Below are positions 34,668-44,059 of a stretch of DNA of 64,000 nt, piece after piece (position 1 is the first letter of the stretch; the number at the start of each line of letters is the position of its first letter). Both the position numbers and the translations under genes were made by a program. The stretch comes from Pseudoalteromonas umbrosa. GTDB taxonomy: Bacteria; Pseudomonadota; Gammaproteobacteria; Enterobacterales; Alteromonadaceae. The DNA lies in the NCBI RefSeq assembly GCF_030125375.1, contig NZ_JASJUU010000010.1:47830-111829 (forward strand), read 5' to 3'. A model generated the notes under the pieces. It was not told where the DNA came from and ran no database searches. It saw nothing but the letters and a program-made list of their open reading frames with translations.

Positions 34668-35444
34668 ATGACCAAACGTAACACTCAACAGCGCCGTCAT
34701 ACCATAGTTAGCCGTGTGAATAGCGAAGGTGAAGTCAGTGTAGAGGCTTTGGCTGCAGAATTTGAAACATCAGAAGTTACGATTCGAAAGGATTTAACTG
34801 CCTTAGAAAAAAGCGGCCTATTACTACGTCGTTATGGTGGTGCCGTTGCCTTGCCAAAGGAGATAGTTTCCACTGGTATAGACAAGCAAGATCCACTGCG
34901 TAAAGTGGCGATTGCAAGAGCCGCTGCGGCATTGATCCGCGACCATAACCGCATCATTATAGATAGCGGTAGAACAACCGCAGCCATGATCCCAGAGCTT
35001 GCGACTAAGCGTGGCTTAGTCGTTATGACTAATGCTATCAATATTGCTAACCGCTTATTGTCACTAGAAAATGAACCGACCTTATTGATGACCGGTGGTA
35101 CATGGGACCCTCATTCTGAGTCCTTCCAAGGCCAAGTTGCCGAACAAGTGCTACGCTCATATGACTTTGATCAGCTGTTTATCGGTGCTGATGGCATTGA
35201 TGTGGCAAGGGGAACCACCACATTCAATGAGTTGATTGGGTTGAGTAAGGTGATGGCGGAAGCGGCAAGAGAAGTGATTGTGCTGGTTGAATCTGAAAAA
35301 ATTGGTCGAAAAATTCCAAATTTAGAGCTGCCATGGCAGCAAGTCACTACCTTGATCACCGACAACACCTTGGCACCACAGATGCGCCAAGCGATCGAGG
35401 CACATGGCGTAAACGTGATCTGTGCAGAGATCACACAAGAGTAA
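34668..35444 (+). CDS. DeoR/GlpR-family transcriptional regulator, upstream of glmS
   Basis: A 258-residue regulator. The N-terminal helix-turn-helix (about 5-58, RRHTIVSRVNSEGEVSVEAL then FETSEVTIRKDLTALEKSG) is the DeoR signature. The C-terminal sugar-phosphate sensing domain has RYGGAVAL, IIDSGRTTAAMIPEL and FIGADGIDVARGTTTFNE. It ends 30 bases before glmS and is likely co-transcribed, so it probably controls amino-sugar synthesis in response to a phosphorylated amino sugar. Confidence 0.93.
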   Translation: MTKRNTQQRRHTIVSRVNSEGEVSVEALAAEFETSEVTIRKDLTALEKSGLLLRRYGGAVALPKEIVSTGIDKQDPLRKVAIARAAAALIRDHNRIIIDSGRTTAAMIPELATKRGLVVMTNAINIANRLLSLENEPTLLMTGGTWDPHSESFQGQVAEQVLRSYDFDQLFIGADGIDVARGTTTFNELIGLSKVMAEAAREVIVLVESEKIGRKIPNLELPWQQVTTLITDNTLAPQMRQAIEAHGVNVICAEITQE

Positions 35445-35474
35445 ACACACAAACGTGCAACGAATGGAGAGATT

Positions 35475-37295
35475 ATGTGTGGCATCGTAGGAGCTGTGGC
35501 AGAGCGCCCGGTTAACCGAATTCTAATTGAAGGTTTAAAACGTCTAGAATACCGTGGCTATGATTCAGCAGGTGTAGCACTGAGCAGTGCAGGCACATTA
35601 AACACGGTTAAAGCAGTAGGTAAAGTGGCTAATTTAGCCAGTGCACTTGAGCGTGCAGAAGTCAAAGGCACTACCGGTATTGCGCACACGCGCTGGGCAA
35701 CACATGGTGGTGTAACCGAAGCGAATGCTCACCCACATTTATCTAATGAGCAAATTGCGCTGGTACATAATGGCATCATTGAAAACCATGAAGCACTGCG
35801 TCATGCGTTAAAAGAAGATGGCTACACGTTCTTATCGGATACAGATACAGAAGTGATGGTGCACCTTATTCACCAATTGCGTCAGCAGCATGGTAGCTTG
35901 CTTGAGTCTGTACAAGCTGCGACTAAGCAGCTTGAAGGTGCATACGGTACGGTTGTTTTTGACAAAGAAAACGACAATGAAATCATCGTGGCACGCTCAG
36001 GTAGCCCATTGGTGATCGGTCTCGGCCTTGGTGAAAACTTCATTGCCTCCGATCAGCTGGCGTTATTACCTGTGACACGTAGCTTTATCTTTTTAGAAGA
36101 AGGCGATGTTGCACGTATTACTCGTGATACGGTTGAGATTTTTGATGTGGACGGCAATCCAGTAGAGCGTGAAGTCGTTGAGTCGAACATCACACAAGAT
36201 GCATCAGGTAAGGGCGAATATCGTCACTACATGCTAAAAGAGATTTATGAGCAGCCGTTGGCTGTGCGTAATACACTTGAAGGCCGCCTTGAAAACGACC
36301 GTGTCACAGTGGATGCGTTTGGTGAGAGTGCAAACCAAATCTTTAAAGATGTGAAGCACGTGCAGATCATTGCTTGCGGTACTTCTTATCACTCAGGTAT
36401 GGTAGCGCGTTACTGGCTTGAGCAGTTTGCAGGTGTAAGCTGTAATGTCGAAATTGCCTCAGAATTCCGCTATCGTGAGTCGTTTGTACACGAAAATAGC
36501 CTATTAGTAACGATCTCTCAATCTGGTGAAACGGCGGATACATTAGCGGCATTACGCCTAGCAAAAGAGCAAGGTTATATGGCGTCTATGACCATTTGTA
36601 ACGTACCTGGCTCATCACTGGTACGTGAATCTGATTTGGCGTTTATGACCAAAGCGGGCGCTGAGATCGGCGTTGCATCAACCAAAGCCTTTACAACACA
36701 ACTGGTTGGCTTGTTGATGCTAACTGCCTCTATCGCGCAAGAAAAAGGTCGCGATCAGAGTGTGATTGTTAATGCCATTAAGACCTTACCTAACAAGCTA
36801 GAAGAAGCACTAAACATGGCTGAAGGTATTGAAGCATTGGCAGAAGAGTTTGCAGACAAGCATCACTCTCTTTTCCTTGGCCGTGGCTCACAATACCCAA
36901 TCGCAATGGAAGGTGCACTCAAGCTTAAAGAGATATCTTATATTCACGCTGAAGCATACGCGGCAGGTGAACTAAAGCACGGTCCGCTAGCGTTGATTGA
37001 CGCTGACATGCCGATCATTGTTGTGGCACCAAATAATGAGCTACTTGAAAAGCTGAAGTCTAACGTCGAAGAAGTACGCGCTCGTGGCGGTATCATCTAT
37101 GTATTCGCTGACAAAGACTCTGCATTTGCATCAGATGATACGATGCGTGTAATGAACGTGAACCATGTTGAAGACATCATTGCGCCAGTTGTCTATACAA
37201 TTCCACTACAGCTGTTGTCATACTATGTAGCTGTTATCAAAGGCACTGACGTTGACCAACCACGTAACCTGGCTAAATCGGTCACGGTTGAGTAA
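35475..37295 (+). CDS. glmS: GlmS, glutamine-fructose-6-phosphate aminotransferase (isomerizing)
   Basis: A 606-residue enzyme converting fructose-6-P and glutamine to glucosamine-6-P, first step of amino-sugar synthesis and partner of GlmU. The N-terminal glutaminase domain starts with MCGIVGAVAERP; Cys2 is the nucleophile. Two SIS domains follow (CGTSYHSGMVARYWLE, TISQSGETADTLAALR, SLFLGRGSQYPIAMEGALKL), ending with the conserved NLAKSVTVE. ATG 35475 follows GGAGAG. Confidence 0.98.
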   Translation: MCGIVGAVAERPVNRILIEGLKRLEYRGYDSAGVALSSAGTLNTVKAVGKVANLASALERAEVKGTTGIAHTRWATHGGVTEANAHPHLSNEQIALVHNGIIENHEALRHALKEDGYTFLSDTDTEVMVHLIHQLRQQHGSLLESVQAATKQLEGAYGTVVFDKENDNEIIVARSGSPLVIGLGLGENFIASDQLALLPVTRSFIFLEEGDVARITRDTVEIFDVDGNPVEREVVESNITQDASGKGEYRHYMLKEIYEQPLAVRNTLEGRLENDRVTVDAFGESANQIFKDVKHVQIIACGTSYHSGMVARYWLEQFAGVSCNVEIASEFRYRESFVHENSLLVTISQSGETADTLAALRLAKEQGYMASMTICNVPGSSLVRESDLAFMTKAGAEIGVASTKAFTTQLVGLLMLTASIAQEKGRDQSVIVNAIKTLPNKLEEALNMAEGIEALAEEFADKHHSLFLGRGSQYPIAMEGALKLKEISYIHAEAYAAGELKHGPLALIDADMPIIVVAPNNELLEKLKSNVEEVRARGGIIYVFADKDSAFASDDTMRVMNVNHVEDIIAPVVYTIPLQLLSYYVAVIKGTDVDQPRNLAKSVTVE

Positions 37296-37316
37296 TTAGG
37301 TTAAATAAACTAGATG

Positions 37317-37341
37317 AAAAGGCGCTACTGCGCCTTTTTTT
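37317..37341 (+). terminator. Intrinsic terminator after glmS
   Basis: AAAAGGCGC (37317-37325), loop TACT, GCGCCTTTTTTT: perfect stem and T-run. Confidence 0.93.
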
Positions 37342-37524
37342 ATGTACTTCACTAAGTGATAACTATGGCTCGCTTTACAAATCACATTGAGCTGTAGTTA
37401 ATTTTACAGTTAGATTTGAGCGTCTAAGCCTTACTTCACATCAAGCGATTGTAGTGCGCTTTTCATTAGAGAATGTACGATTACTAATTCACATAAGATA
37501 CGTGATAAAAGCAAAGATACGCAA

Positions 37525-39183
37525 TTACCTATCATAAATAATCACTCTGGTCTTAACGTGTGGGTGTGACACAAATGACAGCTTGTACTTATCGGAGCCT
37601 ACAAATGCAGGGCCAGAGACACCATTATTACAATGAGGATGGATGTAGTTAAATGCCCAAGTCCAATTCCATGACCAATAAATAGGATATTTGTGTCCTG
37701 TACTCCGACCTAAAGTAAATATAGACTCTTCCCCCCTACCTTGTCGTGAATAACCTGCAACCCCAATACCGTTGTTATTTGAAAGCGTTCCTTCGAGGTA
37801 AATATGCTGTTCTACTACTCTAACATCGTCAGTACCGCTAGTTTCATGCTGTAACAATAACCGGATAGTACACCCGTCACCATCAGCACAGTGCGTTTTA
37901 ATATCCCTTGTGACGCAGGCATAAGTGGTTGTGTCATTGTTGTATACATCAAAGATCATTGGTTGGGTTTGTTGAATAATACCCGCAGAGAGCGCAGCTA
38001 TCTTGCTATCAACGTAGGCTTTATTAGCGACATCATTATGTTGAGTCGGCGAAGCCACGCCGGTGATTGTTTGATTATTCGCGTGATTACTGCTCGCTAG
38101 TATTTCTGCCAAGCTTTGATTAACGACAACTGTGTCTCCTTTTTCACCTTGAATCCCTTGAGGACCAGGCACTCCCTGTGGGCCTTGTTCTCCGCGATCA
38201 CCTTTTTCTCCCTTTAGCCCCGGGATACCTTGGAGACCTCTCTCTCCTTGTACACCCGCAACACCTTGCAAACCCTGTAACCCTTGTGGTCCTTGCTCGC
38301 CAACGTCACCTTTTAGGCCTTTCTCTCCTTGAGGGCCTTTAAATTCACTCCATTGCTGACCATTACAAATCATGGCCGTGTCTAGGTGTTCATCATAGTA
38401 AATACTGCCACGACTAGCCTGCGAGCAAATAAAAGGGGCCACCAGTTTTGGCGTGAGTAACATAGCACCATCAATCGTCACGTTGCCTGAAAAGGTATTT
38501 TGCTCAGAAGAAATCGGTGGTACCGAGTTTATATCAAGAGGATCAAAGCCTGTTTTGATCTCATATAGATTAGTAAAGCCATCGCCGTCACTATCGAATT
38601 GCGCGTCGTTTAAATGACCCGTTGGATCTAGACTGAAGGGGCTATTTGGATCGGAATTTAAAAGGGTGATTTCGTCATTATCGACAATGCCATCATTATC
38701 TGAATCTATGAGCGACTCTTGTAAAACGGCTTGCACGGCATCCGCAATCACAAATCCATTGGCATTGTGGTTAGAAAGCTTGACGAAAGAAGGCCGGTCA
38801 AAAATCCCTAGTGAAACCCATTCACCATTTCGATGTTGCTGGTTCACCTGTATTACATGGCTACCTGTAGTATCAGTAACCTCATAACTGGCGTTAGTGG
38901 CTCGATTTGCGTGGGTTGTCCATCGAGCAAATACTTCATACGTAGCGTTGTTGCTGATATTTAAGTGCCATTGAACTTCGCTAAATGTATCAACATTACC
39001 ATCATGCTGGTAATAGCTGCCTTCATATCCTGCTACAGAAGTACTCTTAACCCAGTCACCGGATAACACTGAAAAGAGACTAGACTCGTTGTCAATGACA
39101 AGGGTTTCAGCGTTCGCTGATAGCGAAGTTAAAGAGAGTAAACTAATACAAATATAAGTTCGTATTGTGACTGTATGCTTCAT
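37525..39183 (-). CDS. Secreted collagen-like protein with golvesin-like and calcium-binding regions
   Basis: A 552-residue protein from ATG 39183, which has GGAGG just upstream. A signal peptide (about 1-25, ending LSANA) is followed by a ~125-residue golvesin-like beta domain (YYQHDGNVDTFSEVQWHLNI, YEVFARWTTHANRATNASYE), then Asp-rich calcium repeats (DSDNDGIVDNDE, DSDGDGFTNLYEIKTGFDP). Next come 22 uninterrupted Gly-X-Y triplets (about 282-348, coded at 38130-38340), and a ~180-residue C-terminal domain with four Cys that resembles trimeric phage-fibre or C1q-like tips by position only. Probably a trimeric surface or secreted fibre. Confidence 0.82.
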   Translation of the reverse strand: MKHTVTIRTYICISLLSLTSLSANAETLVIDNESSLFSVLSGDWVKSTSVAGYEGSYYQHDGNVDTFSEVQWHLNISNNATYEVFARWTTHANRATNASYEVTDTTGSHVIQVNQQHRNGEWVSLGIFDRPSFVKLSNHNANGFVIADAVQAVLQESLIDSDNDGIVDNDEITLLNSDPNSPFSLDPTGHLNDAQFDSDGDGFTNLYEIKTGFDPLDINSVPPISSEQNTFSGNVTIDGAMLLTPKLVAPFICSQASRGSIYYDEHLDTAMICNGQQWSEFKGPQGEKGLKGDVGEQGPQGLQGLQGVAGVQGERGLQGIPGLKGEKGDRGEQGPQGVPGPQGIQGEKGDTVVVNQSLAEILASSNHANNQTITGVASPTQHNDVANKAYVDSKIAALSAGIIQQTQPMIFDVYNNDTTTYACVTRDIKTHCADGDGCTIRLLLQHETSGTDDVRVVEQHIYLEGTLSNNNGIGVAGYSRQGRGEESIFTLGRSTGHKYPIYWSWNWTWAFNYIHPHCNNGVSGPAFVGSDKYKLSFVSHPHVKTRVIIYDR

Positions 39184-39198
39184 AAATCCTCCATGCAT

Positions 39199-39940
39199 AT
39201 TGTTGAAAAAACAAAATAGTTAAAGTAATTCAGTCAATCATCTTGCAGAGGCAAAGCACTCTGGTAGATTTCGAATGCTTTGCAATTTTTAACGATAGAA
39301 GTACTTTTTAAAATCCTTAGTGGACCCCTAGTGTTTTTGCCAAGGGTTCTATTTGATTTATATAAAATACTTCATGCAATGAGATGTTTTACTAACGACA
39401 TTAATTACGCAATGAGCAATTTGGCTGATATTACTTTTTAAGTGATTATGAAAAGTAAATTGAATAAGGCTTATTAATAATTAGGTATTTAAAAGTTTGG
39501 TGAGTGTGTAAATGGAGAGAGTTACAGTAACTCCTGAATGTAAAAGATGAGTGCAAGTGGCCCCTTATGGATGAAGGCCATGCATATTAATTGCTTGTCT
39601 ATACAACCAGTAATGCAAACAATTGATTTTGTCTTACTGCCTGTTTTTTTTTATAGTTTTTATGTTTTTGACATGAGGGGAGTGGGGCGGTTTCCCCAAA
39701 TAAAATAAGCGTCAAAATAATAGACGCTTATTTGTAAATTTAATGGCTGTACATCAATGTGCTCGCTGAGAATGGCACGATAGCGCATCGCTAAGTTATA
39801 GTTAAGCAGCTGACCTTAATACCAAAAGCGACTGCTGTATATACGCCGCTATTGCTCTCTAATATTTACTCTACACCACACTTTAGTGACATAAACGGTA
39901 TGTAAATTTTCATTTGTATACGCAAAAAATAGTGACAACC
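39199..39940. other. 0.74 kb gap with one perfect hairpin
   Basis: No credible gene on either strand. AAATAAGCGTC (39703-39713) pairs perfectly with GACGCTTATTT (39723-39733) around AAAATAATA. It lies about 200 bases beyond the stop of the minus-strand membrane gene at 39941 and could end that transcript, although a T-run is lacking. Confidence 0.5.
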
Positions 39941-40525
39941 TTAAGTAAGTTGCTTATTTTTTGCTTGTAAGATCAACATGGTTAGTAATAACCCACACGT
40001 CAGAGCCATAATAGCTGAACCAACAAATGTATAGATGTCATAAATCAATGTCAAAGATAGCCAACCAAGGCCATTTCTTAACGCATTTTCAATCAAGGCC
40101 AATACATTCATAATACCTGCTACTATAAATAGCCAATGAAAAAGACCATCAAAGTCGGTAAGTACAATCTTGCTTGAGCTTGAGAAAAACCGTGAAATTT
40201 GCACTCTAAAAATAAAAAGCGCAATAGCAAATAGGTTGATTAACAGTTGTGTGCCAAATATTTTGGTACCAACGATGAGGTAGTCATCGTCTGGTGCTCC
40301 TAAATCTATGAGACCGGTACTAAATAAACCATATTCAGTTAATGCAACAACGGCGAGCATAATAGAGATATGGCAAATATTAGGCTCTTTTTGCAGTAAG
40401 CCAAATATAAAGCAGAAAGCTAGTACTGGAAGGTAAACGTGAAAGACTACCTGAGGGTCATCTATTTGCAGATAAAAAGCGATAAGTGCAATGACTGAAA
40501 CAAGTATCAAATGTACCATTTTCAT
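39941..40525 (-). CDS. Multi-pass membrane protein of unknown function
   Basis: A 194-residue hydrophobic protein with about six membrane segments (HLILVSVIALIAFYL, VYLPVLAFCFIFGLL, ISIMLAVVALTEYGLF, LLINLFAIALFIF, WLFIVAGIMNVLALIE, FVGSAIMALTCGLLLTMLIL). No catalytic motif was recognised. It lies 97 bases after the stop of the double-Gly peptide gene on the same strand, which makes it a candidate immunity protein, receptor or transporter partner. ATG 40525 lacks a strong ribosome site; ATG 40519 is an alternative. Confidence 0.75.
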   Translation of the reverse strand: MKMVHLILVSVIALIAFYLQIDDPQVVFHVYLPVLAFCFIFGLLQKEPNICHISIMLAVVALTEYGLFSTGLIDLGAPDDDYLIVGTKIFGTQLLINLFAIALFIFRVQISRFFSSSSKIVLTDFDGLFHWLFIVAGIMNVLALIENALRNGLGWLSLTLIYDIYTFVGSAIMALTCGLLLTMLILQAKNKQLT

Positions 40526-40622
40526 AGAGTTAATTACTTATATTTGAGCTTTATTCAGTAATGTATTCTAAAGCTGAGATTATATAAATTCTGAGCTTGA
40601 TAAAATACGCCAATAAATAGTT

Positions 40623-40724
40623 TTAACTCAGTGGAGTTATAACTTTAATCTCATGAGGTTGCTTTGGCATAAATAATGAGCCTCCAATGACTTTTTTTAG
40701 AGATTCTTGGTTGAGTGATTTCAT
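40623..40724 (-). CDS. Short double-glycine-leader peptide (bacteriocin- or signal-like)
   Basis: A 33-codon gene. The leader MKSLNQESLKKVIGG fits the consensus of C39-processed leaders: Leu at -12, Leu at -7, Val at -4 and Gly-Gly at -2/-1. The predicted mature peptide has 18 residues, SLFMPKQPHEIKVITPLS, without Cys. AAGGA lies six bases before the ATG, and the gene begins two bases after the stop of the XRE regulator at 40727, so they are coupled. It is too short for ordinary gene finders. The only visible exporter that could process it is the C39 transporter at 20355. Precise function unknown. Confidence 0.72.
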   Translation of the reverse strand: MKSLNQESLKKVIGGSLFMPKQPHEIKVITPLS

Positions 40725-40726
40725 AA

Positions 40727-40975
40727 TTATTCCTTATCTTTAATGTCTTTTGGATCGTTTAATTTACTCGATACATTGCTAATTTGTATCATCAGTGGGT
40801 TAATGTCAATTTTACAATAAGCTAGCCATTTGAAAAAATGACTCATCCGTGGCTCACCGACCCCAAGCTCATAGTTACTCACCGTTTCTCTGGTGATATT
40901 GAGCTTATCGGCCATTTGCTTTTGAGTGAAGCCTGCTTTTTTGCGCATGGCTTTGAGGTCGTCACCGCTTATCAC
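40727..40975 (-). CDS. XRE-family (Cro/C1-type) regulator
   Basis: An 82-residue protein whose N-terminal 60 residues form an XRE helix-turn-helix: DLKAMRKKAGFTQKQMADKL then NITRETVSNYELGVGEPR. It is coupled to the double-Gly peptide gene two bases downstream, so it most likely controls the cassette. It is divergent from a second XRE gene at 41248. Confidence 0.88.
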   Translation of the reverse strand: MISGDDLKAMRKKAGFTQKQMADKLNITRETVSNYELGVGEPRMSHFFKWLAYCKIDINPLMIQISNVSSKLNDPKDIKDKE

Positions 40976-41247
40976 ATTTGATTTCCTTTTGGATAAATAT
41001 CAAAGGTTTTATCTCATGTAACTGTATAAGGCATTATGTCTTAAACAGTGTGATGAGACTTGTTACATCAAGCTTTGAATTTTTACAAAAATGCTGAAGG
41101 TAAGAAAATTTCTCATAAATATTCCTTTTTATAAAATTCGAAGATTTTTCCACATTAAGCTCTTTATATTATTAACAATGCATTTTCATAAGTAAATATG
41201 GAAACTGATTTTAGAGTAGTATGTTGGTGAGTTTTTCGAGGGAAACG

Positions 41248-41526
41248 ATGAAAAATAATGTCATAAGAAGAAAAATCAAAGTGAATGACTTAATGTCTGA
41301 GGTTCAGCATAATTTGCGCAGGCTAAGGAAAAAAAATAATCTGACGCAAACCCAGTTGGGTGCAAAACTCAGCGTAGATCAAGCAACTATTAGCAATTTT
41401 GAAACAGGCAGGACAGTGATGACGGTCGCACAGCTTTACGAAATGTATTTGATTTTTGGTGATGATTTCGATTGTCCATTTATTCAGTATACCGGAAAAG
41501 TAAATAGCGCGATTTCTAGGTTGTAG
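41248..41526 (+). CDS. XRE-family (Cro/C1-type) regulator, divergent
   Basis: A 92-residue regulator from ATG 41248, preceded by GAGGGA; an in-frame ATG at 41221 lacks a ribosome site. The helix-turn-helix is LRRLRKKNNLTQTQLGAKLS then VDQATISNFETGRTVMTVAQ, followed by a short C-terminal tail. It lies between the peptide cassette and the heme locus and could regulate either. Confidence 0.85.
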   Translation: MKNNVIRRKIKVNDLMSEVQHNLRRLRKKNNLTQTQLGAKLSVDQATISNFETGRTVMTVAQLYEMYLIFGDDFDCPFIQYTGKVNSAISRL

Positions 41527-41752
41527 AATGAATTAATAAATGGTGGTTTCGATTAAATTATGGTTTATAATATTTTTAATTTTTAAGTAATTAAAAATAT
41601 TTTTATTTTTTTTAATGTTTATAACCTGATTTTATAGCCTTGAAATATGGTTGGAGTGATTTTTGAATATCACATTTTTTAAAAACACATGGTGATATAA
41701 CTCACTTTGAAGTAAAAACCACGTTAGTTGCACGTGATGGGTATTTTGTTGT

Positions 41753-42586
41753 TTACATTAAATAGAATCGCACAGGCACAATAACGGTATGGTTGCGCAT
41801 TGTTTGCGGAGGTAAGGGCAGAGGCTGTGCACGTTTTACGACGCTTTTGGCTTCTTTATTTAATAGCGGGTAACGAGATGACTGCACAACTTCTATATTG
41901 CGTGCCTGACCCTTGTCGTCGATGTCAAAACTGACCATTATGGTCGCTTCTTGACCTCTTTTACGTGCCATCGTGGGGTAGCGCTTTTTCTTCGCAAGGT
42001 GAGCAATGAGGTCGGCCTGCCAAGTTTGTTTGTCAACCAACGCCAGCTGCGTGCTTTGGCCTTGCTGTTGGGCCTGATTTTGCTGCGCTGTGGTGTCTGC
42101 TTGAATTTCTTTGGCGCGACTTGCGATGCTTTCTTGCTGTGAAGGTTTGTCCGCATCTTTTTTGGGCGATTCAGCCATCTGTTTTGGTTTTGGCGCTTGA
42201 GGCGGTTGTTCAGCCACCTTTTCAGGTTTGGGCTTAGTATTTAGCTTTTGCTGTTGCTCAGGCTGGGGTTTTGGCAGTTCTGCCTTCTCAGGTTTTTTGG
42301 CAATAGCCAACTTTCCATCATGGGCTAAGCCTATGTCATTTGGCGCAGCGGCTTGCTTTATGTTAGGTGGTGGTGTGTTTGTTGATTGAGCTTTTGAGGT
42401 TTGCAGCTCCTGAGATTGGCTGTTTGCTTTAGCTAAAGGGGCCAATCTCACCACAAAAGGCGCTTTTGAAATGGTTGGTGTTTCAGGTATATGCGGTTGC
42501 CAGCGCCAAAGCGCCGCGCCAAGTATGACAAGATGCAAACTGATTGCCCAAATAAACCCAAATAACCAATCACGGTGAGTGAGCAC
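41753..42586 (-). CDS. TonB-family energy transducer (HasB-like)
   Basis: A 277-residue protein: an N-terminal membrane anchor (about 8-27, LFGFIWAISLHLVILGAALW), a long Pro/Lys/Gln-rich periplasmic spacer (about 60-180), and a C-terminal TonB domain (YPTMARKRGQEATIMVSFDI, GQARNIEVVQSSRYPLLNKEA). It transfers proton-motive energy to an outer-membrane receptor, here most likely the HasR-like protein at 51711. The GTG start directly follows the exbD stop (TAAGTG). It is the last gene of the exbB-exbD-tonB set. Confidence 0.9.
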   Translation of the reverse strand: MLTHRDWLFGFIWAISLHLVILGAALWRWQPHIPETPTISKAPFVVRLAPLAKANSQSQELQTSKAQSTNTPPPNIKQAAAPNDIGLAHDGKLAIAKKPEKAELPKPQPEQQQKLNTKPKPEKVAEQPPQAPKPKQMAESPKKDADKPSQQESIASRAKEIQADTTAQQNQAQQQGQSTQLALVDKQTWQADLIAHLAKKKRYPTMARKRGQEATIMVSFDIDDKGQARNIEVVQSSRYPLLNKEAKSVVKRAQPLPLPPQTMRNHTVIVPVRFYLM

Positions 42587-43006
42587 TTAATTTAAATCCT
42601 CTTCACCAACTAAAGACACATTGAGGTAGCCGATACCGCGCAGAGTATTAAGTACAGACATCAGGTTGCCATAATCAACTTGTTCGTCGGCACGGATAAA
42701 GATGATTTGCTCTGGGTTGTTATCGCTTGCCAAATTGAGTGCGGCTTCAAGCCCATCTTTTGATACAGCTTGATCGCCTAAATAGAGTTGTAACTTTTTG
42801 TCTAATGACAAAATAAGTTGGTTTTGCTCTAAGGTGTGTGCCTGTGCATTGGCGCCGGGTAGCTCGAGCGGCACAGAGACCGTTGATAGAGGTGCGGCTA
42901 CCATAAATATGATTAGCAGCACCAACATGACATCGATAAACGGCGTCATGTTGATTTCATTATTGAGTGCGAATTCATCTTGATCGTCGTCATTCATCAT
43001 CGCCAT
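42587..43006 (-). CDS. exbD: ExbD, TonB-complex proton channel subunit
   Basis: A 139-residue protein with one membrane helix (about 20-42). The essential membrane Asp is in NMTPFIDVMLVLLIIFMV. The periplasmic domain ends with SVLNTLRGIGYLNVSLV. It starts two bases after the exbB stop. Confidence 0.93.
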   Translation of the reverse strand: MAMMNDDDQDEFALNNEINMTPFIDVMLVLLIIFMVAAPLSTVSVPLELPGANAQAHTLEQNQLILSLDKKLQLYLGDQAVSKDGLEAALNLASDNNPEQIIFIRADEQVDYGNLMSVLNTLRGIGYLNVSLVGEEDLN

Positions 43007-43007
43007 A

Positions 43008-43718
43008 TCAACGTAATTCCAGTTGACGACCAGCCAATACTAAGAGTTGGCTAGAAAATGCATTGAGTTGCTTGCGATATAACGCGATATTACGGGTAAA
43101 GTGGTTATACATTAATACTGCAGGAATAGCGGCAACGAGTCCTAAAGCGGTAGCTAGAAGGGCTTCTGCGATACCCGGCGCAACAACCGCTAAGTTGGTG
43201 CTATTGGTCGCAGCAATACCGATAAAGCTGTTCATAATGCCCCAAACGGTGCCGAACAAGCCGATAAACGGCGCAGTGGAGCCTATAGAGGCTAAAGAAC
43301 CCGTGCCTTGAGTAAGGCCATCCGTGAATTCGTCGACACGGGTTTTCATGCGCTGCAGAGATCGCTCCTTGACCCCTTCAGCTGTGGCATTATTTTTGGC
43401 ACCCCAATCTATTTCTATTAATACTTCCTCGACTAATTGGGCTTCTAATGCGTTTGCATTGTTTAGCTTTATTAGATCATCTTGAGTACGGCTTTGTGCT
43501 AATAATTGTGAGAGGCGCTTGCGAGCGAGGTTAATTTGCTTTTGCTTGGTAATAAATACGGCCCAACAGGCGACAGAAGCGACAATTAACATCAACATCA
43601 CACTTTTTACTACCCAGTCTGCTTGCATAAACATGGCATATGCTGTGAGCGAGCCTGTGCTGCTCGCGGATGCACTAAAAATGGGTGCGAGCGCTAAAAA
43701 GGCGAAAGCTTTTTTCAT
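43008..43718 (-). CDS. exbB: ExbB, TonB-complex proton channel subunit (MotA/TolQ/ExbB family)
   Basis: A 236-residue protein with three membrane helices: an N-terminal segment after a short start, then the paired helices around GSLASIGSTAPFIGLFGTVWGIMNSFIGI and IAEALLATALGLVAAIPAVLMYNHF, the family signatures. With ExbD and the TonB-like protein it powers heme uptake. A 341-base gap separates it from hasE, so it may have its own promoter. Confidence 0.94.
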   Translation of the reverse strand: MKKAFAFLALAPIFSASASSTGSLTAYAMFMQADWVVKSVMLMLIVASVACWAVFITKQKQINLARKRLSQLLAQSRTQDDLIKLNNANALEAQLVEEVLIEIDWGAKNNATAEGVKERSLQRMKTRVDEFTDGLTQGTGSLASIGSTAPFIGLFGTVWGIMNSFIGIAATNSTNLAVVAPGIAEALLATALGLVAAIPAVLMYNHFTRNIALYRKQLNAFSSQLLVLAGRQLELR

Positions 43719-44059
43719 TTATTTGTAAACCTCTGACTTCACTAAAAACGAACCCCTATAGTTAAAGAACGCATGAGATTAAAAAAACAGTAATGCTTTT
43801 TTAACTTTTTCGTATTTTGTTGGGAAAACACGATTTTTTAGAAGGTGTCAGCTGTGTAAAAAAAAGCGACGCATGTTACTTATGCTTGGACAATCTAAGG
43901 CGAGGTGTTTAAGCCCTTTAGTGGTTAAACCGATTCTGTGAGCTGCGATAAACGGTGAGAAATTTGACCAAAATAGGCCCGCCTATGATGCAAATGACAT
44001 CTGGGAAACGGCGGGCACTATGGCCAAGTCAGGGGAGGATATCAAAACAAGGCTTGCAG
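43719..44059. other. Gap between the hemophore exporter genes and exbB, with terminator-like repeat
   Basis: Inverted repeat GCCCGCC (43977-43983) / GGCGGGC (44010-44016) lies 44 bases after the hasE stop; read on the minus strand it is followed by CTATTTT, so it may end the exporter transcript. No Fur box or gene was recognised in the remainder, although AT-rich promoter sequence for exbB is likely. Confidence 0.5.
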
